A stretch of DNA of 10,997 nucleotides from NCBI GenBank assembly GCA_016290255.1, contig JAEETG010000090.1, positions 1 through 10,997 of the forward strand. The letters run 5' to 3'. Below the pieces are notes generated by a model. That model had not been told where the DNA came from. It saw only the letters and a list, made by a program, of their open reading frames with translations, and did not search any database. How positions within the stretch are numbered: position 1 is the stretch's first letter; each line of letters begins with the position of its first letter. Shown here piece after piece: positions 1-6,113 of this stretch. The position numbers and the translations under genes are program-made. The stretch is from Clostridia bacterium. Its GTDB lineage: Bacteria; Bacillota; Clostridia; Christensenellales; UBA1242.

Positions 1-277
1 CTTTTTCAATTTTATGCCATTTTTTTAGGCAATCTCTGCAGCATGTGGCTGTTGCGTGTTGTGCCACAAAAACAGGGTGACCTTTCATTGGCGTTTGTTT
101 TCCGTCGTTTGGAATAACTTTTGGTTTGAGCCTTTTTTCAAGCATTTCTCTTGCGTGCCTTTCAATGGTTTCAATTCCTTTTTCTTGAATATAAATTATA
201 TCTTTTGAACTTAGGTGAAATCTGTTTCGAAAAACAGAGTTTTTTAGTGCCTTAAGCCTTTCATCAATATTTTTCAT
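1..277 (-). CDS. DUF4186 family protein (partial, C-terminus beyond window edge)
   Basis: Translating the minus strand from the ATG at 277 gives 92 complete codons with no stop before the edge. The protein is rich in charged residues, has no signal peptide or membrane segment, and matches from memory the DUF4186 family: a FRxRFHL segment (residues 16-22), a stretch ending ETIERHAREM, then NDGKQTPMKGHPVFVAQHATATCC and a CRDCLKKWH block. Family members are about 110-130 residues, so roughly a quarter is missing here. The conserved His and Cys residues (GHPVF, QHAT, CCRDC) could bind a metal, but that is inference; no function is established that I know of. The start is supported by GGGAG at 284-288, six bases upstream. 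A terminator separates it from the upstream gene, so it is probably transcribed alone from the promoter at 296-324. Identity is fairly sure, role unknown. Confidence 0.85.
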   Translation of the reverse strand, partial: MKNIDERLKALKNSVFRNRFHLSSKDIIYIQEKGIETIERHAREMLEKRLKPKVIPNDGKQTPMKGHPVFVAQHATATCCRDCLKKWHKIEK

Positions 278-283
278 TTTTTT

Positions 284-324
284 CTCCCACAAAATATTAT
301 AATTGTTTTTCAAAAAAATGTATA
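284..324 (-). promoter_or_regulatory. Candidate promoter and RBS for the DUF4186 gene
   Basis: On the minus strand a perfect -10 TATAAT (301-296) lies 17 bases after TATACA (324-319), a 4/6 match to the -35 consensus. GGGAG at 288-284 is the ribosome binding site. The promoter sits just after the terminator of the upstream gene, which makes an independent transcript plausible. Confidence 0.5.
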
Positions 325-332
325 GCAAAAAC

Positions 333-360
333 AAAAAAAAGAGATAACTCATCTCTTTTT
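333..360 (-). terminator. Rho-independent terminator of the foldase gene
   Basis: A 10-bp perfect stem (336-345 paired with 351-360, AAAAAGAGAT/ATCTCTTTTT) with a 5-base loop, followed on the minus strand by a run of T. It starts one base past the stop codon of the foldase lipoprotein gene. The A/T flanks are symmetric, so weak termination from the other side is possible. Confidence 0.85.
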
Positions 361-361
361 A

Positions 362-2215
362 TTATTTGAATGCTTTAACCAAATCTTTGATAACGCCATC
401 ATAATATTTAATTTCTTTGCCATCTTTAAGTGATTGCAAAACTGAAGATTGATATGAGTTAAAGTTATCACTTGTCATTTTTTCAATAACATAATCAAGC
501 ATTGTTTCACTGTTTGTTTCATTGTTGTTGAGTGGGTTTAGAATGTAGTTATTCAAATCTTGAACGCTTGCTGATCCTGTTGTGCTCAATGTTTCATATT
601 CACCAAGATAAATAACAATGTGCATTCCACTATATGATGGCTTTTGATTGTTTCCGTCGTTGTCATCGTAACCCAAAATTTCATCAATTTCAATAAGGTC
701 TGAAATTGAACCAACAACTCCAGCATCGTGAAGTGCTCTTGATGCGTTTGCAAAAGGTGTTACCATTCCATCGTTTTTGGTGTCGGTTGGAATGCTGTAG
801 GCAAGAAGAGCGTTGTTTGCACCGTTGTCCATGTTGAATCTGTAAATAAAGTCATTAAAGATTTGAACTCTTTCTTCTGCTGTGATGCTTGTGTTGTAAC
901 TAACTTGTCCAGTTCCATCAACAGAAATTCCCATTGCATCTTGAATCATTTCAAGAACTTGTTTTGCAGTGTATTTATTTCCGTCTTTCCTATCTGTGAA
1001 TTTTATGCTATTTTTGTAGTCTTTAACTTTTTGTTCATAAATAGATTCTTCTGTGATTTTTCCGTTCTTGAAGTCTTCTTGAAGTTTTTTAAGTGCTGTC
1101 ACATCATCTTCACTATATTTTAGTAGAACGTGTGAAACTTGGAACCATTCATTAATTTTGTTGAAATAAAGCATTGGTTCGCTTCTTGATTTCATTGCTG
1201 AAACAAAAGCGGAATAGTTGTTGTAGTCATTTGAATATGTTTCAATTTGGCCTTCTGCAAGTTTATTGAAAGCACTTAAAACATTTTCTTCTGTGAAAAC
1301 TTGAGTTTTTTCATAGTTTTCTTGGAAAGCTGTGATTAGGGCAGAGTCATAAAGGTCTTCAAATGTTTTGTCAAAATATCTATAGAAAACATATTTTGCT
1401 TCCATATTCAAAGATTTGTCTTTTTCATTGCTTTTCAAAACACTTATGAGTTTGTTGAAAGCAAGTTCACAATAAAGTTCACCTTTGGCATTTTTGTCTA
1501 GGTCGTTTTTGTGTGTCCAGAAAATGTTTTTAAAGTTGTTTGTTGCTCTTGTGGCAATTTCATCCAAAGTCATTGATGCAAGTTTTTCTTCAATTGTTTT
1601 TCCCGCAAGTTCTTCTGCTGTGAATTGGAAAACATCGGTTGATGTTGTTGCAATTTCTTCTTCAGGTTGAACTTTTGTTAACTCAAATTGTCCTGTTTGT
1701 GTGTTAAGCTCATATTTATATTTCTTTTCATACTTTTCATATGGCTTTTCATAGTCTTGGTCATATGTTTCTTCTTCTTCACCGGTTGTAAGCTCTGTTA
1801 TTGTTTTGTCATCTTTTTCCATGATGGCTTTTTGATAGTCAACGAGAGCGGAGTTTATTTCTTTGTATAGGTTGTTCCAAACTTCGTTGATTTGTGCTTG
1901 AGTGAGTTGGGTGTAATATTTGCTATCTTTGTCTTTCAGTGCTTTCACGAGCACTTTTCTGTTAATAAGTTGTGTGGCTGTTGTTTTCATTCCGTCATAT
2001 GTTGCTTCGCCTTGATTGTCAAAATAATAGTTTCCATAATTATAATAGGCTTTATAAACGTCATCATATGTAACTGTTATGTCATCAATTGTTGCTGCTT
2101 TTTGATTTGCAACTTTTTGTTCGTTTAGCGTCCACAGGCTGCAACCACTGAAAACCAAAACAAAAGATAGCATCAATATTAACATAAAAAACATTCTGCT
2201 TAGTGCTTTACTCAT
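362..2215 (-). CDS. PrsA/SurA-like peptidyl-prolyl isomerase lipoprotein (extracytoplasmic foldase)
   Basis: A 617-residue lipoprotein. The first 25 residues form a signal peptide with a basic start (MSKALSR), a hydrophobic core and the lipobox FSGC; Cys25 would be lipidated, tethering the protein to the outer face of the membrane. Residues about 35-90 look like a SurA N-terminal chaperone segment (ITVTYDDVYKAYYNY, then LINRKVLVKAL). A parvulin-type domain seems to begin near residue 358 (VSHVLLKYSEDD) and end near 535 (YSGMHIVIYLGEYE), with GMVTPF and GVVGSISDLIEI between. The whole is about twice the usual PrsA length (around 280-300) and the parvulin region has a long insertion. Residues about 140-165 are rich in Tyr, Glu and Lys. 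The start at 2215 is chosen because TCCTCC (2226-2231) gives GGAGGA ten bases upstream and the promoter at 2252-2280 overlaps the next upstream ATG. Family assignment is good; catalytic activity is inferred. Confidence 0.8.
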   Translation of the reverse strand: MSKALSRMFFMLILMLSFVLVFSGCSLWTLNEQKVANQKAATIDDITVTYDDVYKAYYNYGNYYFDNQGEATYDGMKTTATQLINRKVLVKALKDKDSKYYTQLTQAQINEVWNNLYKEINSALVDYQKAIMEKDDKTITELTTGEEEETYDQDYEKPYEKYEKKYKYELNTQTGQFELTKVQPEEEIATTSTDVFQFTAEELAGKTIEEKLASMTLDEIATRATNNFKNIFWTHKNDLDKNAKGELYCELAFNKLISVLKSNEKDKSLNMEAKYVFYRYFDKTFEDLYDSALITAFQENYEKTQVFTEENVLSAFNKLAEGQIETYSNDYNNYSAFVSAMKSRSEPMLYFNKINEWFQVSHVLLKYSEDDVTALKKLQEDFKNGKITEESIYEQKVKDYKNSIKFTDRKDGNKYTAKQVLEMIQDAMGISVDGTGQVSYNTSITAEERVQIFNDFIYRFNMDNGANNALLAYSIPTDTKNDGMVTPFANASRALHDAGVVGSISDLIEIDEILGYDDNDGNNQKPSYSGMHIVIYLGEYETLSTTGSASVQDLNNYILNPLNNNETNSETMLDYVIEKMTSDNFNSYQSSVLQSLKDGKEIKYYDGVIKDLVKAFK

Positions 2216-2225
2216 CAAAAATAAT

Positions 2226-2231
2226 TCCTCC
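2226..2231 (-). promoter_or_regulatory. Ribosome binding site that fixes the foldase start
   Basis: Minus strand GGAGGA, ten bases before the ATG at 2215. It selects this start over the ATG at 2263, which has no Shine-Dalgarno and lies between the -10 and -35 boxes. Confidence 0.8.
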
Positions 2232-2251
2232 AATGCAAGTAAGATTAACTT

Positions 2252-2280
2252 ATTATATATCATTTTTTAAAATAAATCAA
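2252..2280 (-). promoter_or_regulatory. Sigma-A-type promoter of the foldase gene
   Basis: TTGATT (2280-2275), exactly 17 bases, then perfect TATAAT (2257-2252) on the minus strand. Transcription would begin near 2245, giving a leader of about 30 bases with the GGAGGA site. It follows directly after the pth terminator, so the foldase is a separate unit. Confidence 0.8.
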
Positions 2281-2314
2281 TTAAAACTTTAAAAATTTAT
2301 AATATAATTATAAA

Positions 2315-2344
2315 CAAAAAAGGCAAAAGTAAACTTTAGCCTTT
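2315..2344 (-). terminator. Rho-independent terminator after pth
   Basis: An 11-bp stem with one T-T mismatch (2334-2344 paired with 2319-2329), a 4-base loop at 2330-2333 and a T run on the minus strand. The stem includes the last codons and stop of pth, so termination is placed very tightly at the end of the four-gene operon. Confidence 0.8.
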
Positions 2345-2863
2345 AATAAAATCATATATTTTTTGCTTAATTTCATCATATGAGGAGTCTATTAAAGCCC
2401 TTGTTTCTGGGCTTAATTTGCTCAAAACAAAGTCCGCAAGGTCCATATGTTCTGGAGGCTTCCCAACCCCAATTCTAAGGCGAGGAAATTCTGTTGTTTT
2501 GAGTGAAAACACAACGGATTTCAGCCCATTATGCGTTCCTGCACTGCCTTTTTCTCTAAATCTAACGCTTCCCGCAGGCAGGTCTATATCATCAGAGATG
2601 ACCAAAATGTTCTCAAGTGGAACCTTGAATTTTTTCACATATTTTATTATGCATTCGCCGCTGCTATTCATGTATGTTTGAGGTTTTATGAGCAAAACTT
2701 TTTCGTTTTCAACAATAACTTCAGAACATAAACCTTGCATTTTCTTTTTTCCAAACTTTCCACCAAGTTCCTCATTTAACTTGTCCACAACCCAAAAACC
2801 CATGTTGTGAGGGGTGTTATTAAACTGCATCTCGGGATTTCCTAATCCAAAAATCATTTTCAT
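2336..2863 (-). CDS. pth: Peptidyl-tRNA hydrolase
   Basis: Cleaves the ester bond of peptidyl-tRNAs that drop off ribosomes, releasing reusable tRNA in the cytoplasm. Numbered from the ATG at 2863 (175 residues, slightly shorter than the usual 185-195), the family motifs are all present: GLGNP (6-10) with Asn9, TPHNMGF (17-23) with catalytic His19, KPQTYMNSSG (60-69) with Met65, SDDIDLPAG (90-98) with Asp91, and GTHNGLKS (109-116) with Asn112. These correspond to Asn10, His20, Met67, Asp93 and Asn114 of the E. coli enzyme. The ATG at 2863 lies one base after the stop of the GlmU-like gene, and MKMIFGLGNPE matches the usual Pth N-terminus. GGAG at 2876-2879 lies 12 bases upstream, a little far. 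An ATG at 2881 is also possible and would add six residues. It is the last gene of its operon. Confidence 0.96.
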   Translation of the reverse strand: MKMIFGLGNPEMQFNNTPHNMGFWVVDKLNEELGGKFGKKKMQGLCSEVIVENEKVLLIKPQTYMNSSGECIIKYVKKFKVPLENILVISDDIDLPAGSVRFREKGSAGTHNGLKSVVFSLKTTEFPRLRIGVGKPPEHMDLADFVLSKLSPETRALIDSSYDEIKQKIYDFIKG

Positions 2864-2864
2864 A

Positions 2865-3686
2865 TTATTTTTTAACTCCATTTATAATGCTTGAAAAAGG
2901 CTTTACTGCCGTTTTTTCCTTTATTTCACTGTTTTCAATATAACAGTGTGTGAGTGTGTTTTGTTTTCCTATTTTCGAGTTCTTAATCGTGCAGTTTGGT
3001 CCCAAAACAACATGGTCCGCAATAACGCATGGCCCCAAAATTGTGGTGTTAGGGTAAATCACAACATTTTTTCCAATTTCTGCATCGCCGTCCACATAGG
3101 TTGTTGCTTTGTCAACAATTTGCACTCCATTTTGTTGAAGTGAGGTTAGAATTCTGTTTTTCAAAATGTTGGTTGCAAGTTCAAGTTGCTCCATGTTGAA
3201 AACTGTTAAAAAGTTGTCAGGAGCAAACTTTTGCTCTTCAACAGAAAAGAACACATGGCTTGCGTTTTTCAAGAACTCTGTGTTAAAGATGTAACCCCTT
3301 TCAAGTTTTAGTGCATCAATGTTTTTCACTTGAACATAATCCAAAATGTTTAAAAAAGTTTTGCGTTCCAAAAGGGGAGTGTCTGCATAAAACACAGCAG
3401 TCCATTTTTTGTCTGTTAGATGTGGTTTTATGGTGCTTATGATGTCTGCTTTCATGTCTGTTTCAATTTCTTTTATTGGGCATGAAGAAAATGCTTGTTT
3501 TAGCCAATCAACCATTTTTTTGCCTAAAATATTTAGGTTAAAACTTTTTTCTTCAGTTTGAAACGCTGGGTTATGTATTTTTAGGATAATAACTGATGTG
3601 TCACTGTCAACGGGCTCTAAACTTATTTTTTGAATTAAGGTTTCAACGCTATCAAATAGGTCGGTTTCAAGTTCTTTAATCTCCAT
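2865..3686 (-). CDS. Degenerate, truncated GlmU-like protein (nucleotidyltransferase-like plus partial left-handed beta helix)
   Basis: A 273-residue protein that aligns by eye along GlmU (about 456 residues in B. subtilis) but stops near the start of the acetyltransferase half. Residues 32-66 fall where GlmU has LAAGxGTRM, yet read ILKIHNPAFQTEEKS, so the nucleotide-binding signature is gone. YADTPLL (100-106) matches GDTPLL, keeping the metal-binding Asp (102), and FNMEQL (163-168) keeps an Asn (164) where GlmU has its second ligand. The sugar-binding loop between them is shortened. Residues 185-270 match GlmU closely: NGVQIVDKATTYVDGDAEIGKN, VIYPNT, GPNCTIKNSKIG. The catalytic acetyltransferase His and Lys lie beyond its end. 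It overlaps tadA by 11 bases, has AAGGAG six bases before its ATG, and precedes pth, near where glmU lies in Bacillus. It is an intact reading frame, so a repurposed pseudoenzyme is more likely than a decaying gene. Confidence 0.8.
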   Translation of the reverse strand: MEIKELETDLFDSVETLIQKISLEPVDSDTSVIILKIHNPAFQTEEKSFNLNILGKKMVDWLKQAFSSCPIKEIETDMKADIISTIKPHLTDKKWTAVFYADTPLLERKTFLNILDYVQVKNIDALKLERGYIFNTEFLKNASHVFFSVEEQKFAPDNFLTVFNMEQLELATNILKNRILTSLQQNGVQIVDKATTYVDGDAEIGKNVVIYPNTTILGPCVIADHVVLGPNCTIKNSKIGKQNTLTHCYIENSEIKEKTAVKPFSSIINGVKK

Positions 3687-4140
3687 TTTTTCTCCTTTTC
3701 AACTTGAAATAGTTTGTGAGCAAACTTGCACATTCTTTTTCTTTTATTCCGGTTATCAGATTTGGTGTGTGGTTAAATTTTTTTCTAAAATCAAAAACAC
3801 TGCCAAAACAGCCTGCTTTTGGGTCAAATGCTCCAAAAACAACTGTGCCAATTCTTGCGTTAACAATCGCTCCAGCGCACATTGGGCAAGGTTCCAACGT
3901 CACAAACAAAGTGCAATCATAAAGGTGCCAATCATTTAACTTTTTTTGTGCTTTTTCTATTGCAATCATTTCGGCATGGTGAAGAGCATTTTTTGATTGG
4001 TTTTTTGTGTTGTGAGCTTTTGCAATCACTTTTCCGTCTTTAACAACAATGGCGCCAACAGGCACTTCGTCTATTTCTTTTGCTTTTTCTGCTTCCAAGA
4101 TGGCAAGGTTCATAAACTTTTCAAGTTCTTCTGTTTCCAT
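3676..4140 (-). CDS. tadA: tRNA-specific adenosine-34 deaminase
   Basis: Converts adenosine 34 to inosine in the wobble position of tRNA-Arg(ACG), a zinc-dependent cytoplasmic reaction. The 154-residue length is normal. Zinc and catalytic residues are visible: HAEMIAI with His55 and Glu57, and TLEPCPMCAGAI with Cys85 and Cys88. Also typical are VPVGAIVV (26-33), NARIGTVVFGAFDPKAG (94-110) and a basic C-terminal helix KLKRRK. AGGAGA seven bases upstream supports the ATG at 4140. The gene starts 17 bases after the peptidase stop, and its end overlaps the GlmU-like gene by 11 bases, so these are cotranscribed and probably translationally coupled. TadA and the distal Pth are both tRNA-related, but the other genes of the operon are not. 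The free deaminases for guanine or cytosine are the main alternatives; the NARIGTVVFGAFDPK context makes TadA clearly preferred. Confidence 0.96.
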   Translation of the reverse strand: METEELEKFMNLAILEAEKAKEIDEVPVGAIVVKDGKVIAKAHNTKNQSKNALHHAEMIAIEKAQKKLNDWHLYDCTLFVTLEPCPMCAGAIVNARIGTVVFGAFDPKAGCFGSVFDFRKKFNHTPNLITGIKEKECASLLTNYFKLKRRKNGD

Positions 4141-4157
4141 TTTTTCTCCTATATATA

Positions 4158-5084
4158 TTATAGCTTATGTTCATCTAAAAGAGCAAGCGATTTTTCTATA
4201 ACTTTTTTATTCTGTGAATAGATGTGCAGCAAATGTTTTTTGGATATTGGGTGACTTAATGTTTCTTTTCCAACCTCAATTGTAAGAGATGGAATTTTTA
4301 GTTTTTCGATGCAAAAATCCTTGAATCCGCCAGCACTATTTTGAGAGTTTTTAATGGCGTAGCCTGTTATTTTTGCAATTTCTTTTGCTAGCGTTTTGTC
4401 TCTTTTCCTTTGCTTTCCTTTTTGGTGGAAGTCATAAAAAATCACTTCACCTTTGCTGTGATAACTGATTGTCATGTGTGGCCTTAAAACTCTAACAAAA
4501 GATGAAAGCGCTTTTGTTTCACTTTCGCTGTTTGGAAAACGCCCAACATAATTTTGGCTTCCTGGTGTGAAAACATTTTGTTTTCCTTTTCCCCATTTTG
4601 CATCAAAATTAACATTTAAGTCAACGCCACGAATGTTTGCTTTCCACAACGAAAAATCGGTTGAATTTTTGTTCATTATCAAAAGTATTTTCTTTATCGA
4701 ATTGAGAACCAGTTGTGGCTTACTTTTTTGGCAATCGCAAAAGGGCATAATGTTTTTGCACATAAGCACATCTTTTTTGGAATCATCAACACTTTTAAGC
4801 CCATTTTTTGCAAGGCATACGCCATCGGGGTTGGATAGGGGAACAACAAACAAAGAGCCATTTGGTGGAGATGAAAGCATATCTTTGAGTAACATTATTG
4901 TTAAATCACAAGTTATGTGTTCTCTTGCATGAATTGCACTTTGAATAAAAATTTTTTTGTTGCCATTTCCAATTTTAACACAAAAAATTGGTCTGCCCAA
5001 GTGGCTATAGCCAATGCAAAAAACAGTGGCTCCACATTTTTCTAATTCTTTTAGTTTTTTAACATAATTTTCAAAATAGCTCAT
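4158..5084 (-). CDS. M14 family zinc carboxypeptidase, probably cytoplasmic muropeptide (gamma-glutamyl-diaminopimelate) peptidase
   Basis: A 308-residue metallopeptidase. Zinc ligands are HAREH (His52, Glu55) and SYHSKG (His209); LTIEVG (267-272) carries the catalytic glutamate Glu270; NPDG (85-88) and RGVDLNVNFDAKWG (152-165) are the substrate-binding segments typical of M14C enzymes such as the gamma-D-glutamyl-L-diamino acid endopeptidase I. That family trims peptidoglycan stem peptides. There is no signal peptide and no LysM repeat, which the Bacillus extracellular forms have, so a role in recycling imported muropeptides inside the cell is inferred. Residues 100-145 are a Cys- and Lys-containing insertion (MCKNIMPFCDCQ). 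It is the first gene of the tadA/GlmU-like/pth operon. The ATG at 5084 lacks any Shine-Dalgarno, yet an in-frame stop three codons upstream leaves no other start. Family is sure, substrate is inferred. Confidence 0.88.
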   Translation of the reverse strand: MSYFENYVKKLKELEKCGATVFCIGYSHLGRPIFCVKIGNGNKKIFIQSAIHAREHITCDLTIMLLKDMLSSPPNGSLFVVPLSNPDGVCLAKNGLKSVDDSKKDVLMCKNIMPFCDCQKSKPQLVLNSIKKILLIMNKNSTDFSLWKANIRGVDLNVNFDAKWGKGKQNVFTPGSQNYVGRFPNSESETKALSSFVRVLRPHMTISYHSKGEVIFYDFHQKGKQRKRDKTLAKEIAKITGYAIKNSQNSAGGFKDFCIEKLKIPSLTIEVGKETLSHPISKKHLLHIYSQNKKVIEKSLALLDEHKL

Positions 5085-5088
5085 ATTG

Positions 5089-5122
5089 TTTTATATGATA
5101 ACAATCTTTTATATGATAACAA
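5089..5122 (-). promoter_or_regulatory. Candidate promoter with two 16-bp direct repeats before the M14 peptidase operon
   Basis: The 16-mer TTTTATATGATAACAA occurs at 5089-5104 and again at 5107-5122, 18 bases apart. On the minus strand the upstream copy supplies TTGTTA (5122-5117) and the downstream copy TATCAT (5100-5095), spaced by 16 bases, a weak promoter match. Transcription would start within a few bases of the ATG at 5084, consistent with the missing ribosome binding site. The repeat could equally be a tandem operator. Promoter identity is inferred; the repeat is seen directly. Confidence 0.45.
5089..5122. repeat. Pair of perfect 16-bp direct repeats
   Basis: Two identical 16-mers, TTTTATATGATAACAA, separated by two bases (5089-5104 and 5107-5122), lying between a terminator and the start of the M14 peptidase gene. 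The 18-bp period is close to two helical turns, which would place bound proteins on the same DNA face. Confidence 0.9.
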
Positions 5123-5152
5123 AAAAACTCTACCATGACTGATAGAGTTTTT
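5116..5152 (-). terminator. Rho-independent terminator after the transglutaminase-like gene
   Basis: A perfect 10-bp stem, 5143-5152 paired with 5123-5132 (AAAAACTCTA/TAGAGTTTTT), with a 10-base loop and a seven-T run on the minus strand. It begins eight bases after the stop of the transglutaminase-like gene and separates it from the M14 peptidase operon. Confidence 0.85.
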
Positions 5153-5159
5153 GTTTTTG

Positions 5160-6092
5160 CTATGAAAAATCTTTTTTGTCTAGTTCCAAATGCAGAAAAA
5201 CTGCATTTAATTCGCTTGCAACGCTTCTTAACTTTTTGTTGTTTTCCCAAATTTCTTTGAGTTCATCAAAGTTTTCATCAACATTTTGCATAAGTTTTGC
5301 AAGTCTATCAAGTTCTTCCAATGAACTTTTTTTGATTTTGTATAGGTCATCATATTTATCATATAAAAACACTGGTGTTGTGACATAGTTTATTTCATCA
5401 TGAAATAATGCATGGAAATCCATCATCAAACTCCAAGCAAATGTCATATCGCCAAAATGTCTTGTTCCATTAACATAGAGTTCTTTGTTTTCCAGTTGGT
5501 TTTTTCTCATTTTAAGCCAAGCATCTGCAGCCCAAACAAATTTAGAATCATCGAAATTCCTTATGTTAAAGTCGGCATGTTTTAGGTTGGCCTGAGCATC
5601 AACATTAATCCATTTATTAAAGTTTTTGTCATAATATTGAACAATCCAATGATCAACAATTTTGTCATTATAAAGGTATGGAGCAAATCCACTTCTGCAT
5701 CTGCAAGGAATCCCTTTTGCTTTCAAAACAGACGCAAACCAAACTGAAACATATCTACATGTGATAACAAGTTTTTTGTTTGGGTCTGTGATATCTGTTG
5801 TTAATTCATCTTTTCCATTTCTTCTAAAAAGTTCAGCGGTCATTGCTGGGGCTGTTAAAAGAACATCATCATAACAACGGTAATTGGTCCATTTATATCT
5901 TAAATTATTTTTGTTGTTGTTTTCGCCTTTAAAACTACGATATAAACTCATCTTGTGAATATGTTGATTGTTAATCAAATCCCTAAGTTCATATAGGTCA
6001 TCAGGCAGTGATTTAAAGTATTCCTTGTATGGTCCATAGTTTGTGTACATTCCAACTTGTAAATAGTGATTTAGTATTTTATTATCCACCAT
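5160..6092 (-). CDS. Transglutaminase-like (papain-fold) protein
   Basis: A 310-residue protein with a transglutaminase-like core. The triad is visible: Cys112 in ITCRYVSVWFASVLKAKGIP, His148 in DHWIVQYY and Asp165 in WINVDAQ. The CRCRSGFAPY segment between them is the usual strand after the catalytic helix. Bacterial members of this fold are mostly proteases, peptide:N-glycanase relatives or non-catalytic; cross-linking activity should not be assumed. There is no signal peptide or membrane segment, so it is cytoplasmic as seen. Residues about 255-300 are a charged helical region (EELDRLAKLMQNVDENFDELKEIW) that may form a coiled coil. AAGGAG just before the ATG fixes the start. The gene begins 21 bases after the stop of the membrane protein gene and is followed by a terminator, so the two form one operon. 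It ends with TAG, the only non-TAA stop in the window. Fold is sure, substrate unknown. Confidence 0.85.
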   Translation of the reverse strand: MVDNKILNHYLQVGMYTNYGPYKEYFKSLPDDLYELRDLINNQHIHKMSLYRSFKGENNNKNNLRYKWTNYRCYDDVLLTAPAMTAELFRRNGKDELTTDITDPNKKLVITCRYVSVWFASVLKAKGIPCRCRSGFAPYLYNDKIVDHWIVQYYDKNFNKWINVDAQANLKHADFNIRNFDDSKFVWAADAWLKMRKNQLENKELYVNGTRHFGDMTFAWSLMMDFHALFHDEINYVTTPVFLYDKYDDLYKIKKSSLEELDRLAKLMQNVDENFDELKEIWENNKKLRSVASELNAVFLHLELDKKDFS

Positions 6093-6113
6093 ATTTCTCC
6101 TTATTTGAATTCA

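Noticed and set aside
863..2128. Cys- and Phe-rich plus-strand frames opposite the foldase gene
   Set aside because: Composition is that expected from the reverse of AT-rich coding DNA; no start signals or family likeness.
2216..2263. Longer foldase reading frame starting at 2263
   Set aside because: That ATG lies between the -35 and -10 boxes of a near-consensus promoter, has no ribosome site, and would put 16 extra residues before a good signal peptide.
2864..2881. pth start at 2881, overlapping the GlmU-like gene
   Set aside because: No ribosome site precedes it and the usual Pth N-terminus begins at the ATG at 2863; it cannot be fully excluded.
5089..5122. CRISPR-like repeat pair
   Set aside because: Only two copies with a two-base gap, far too short a spacer, and no further units or cas genes.
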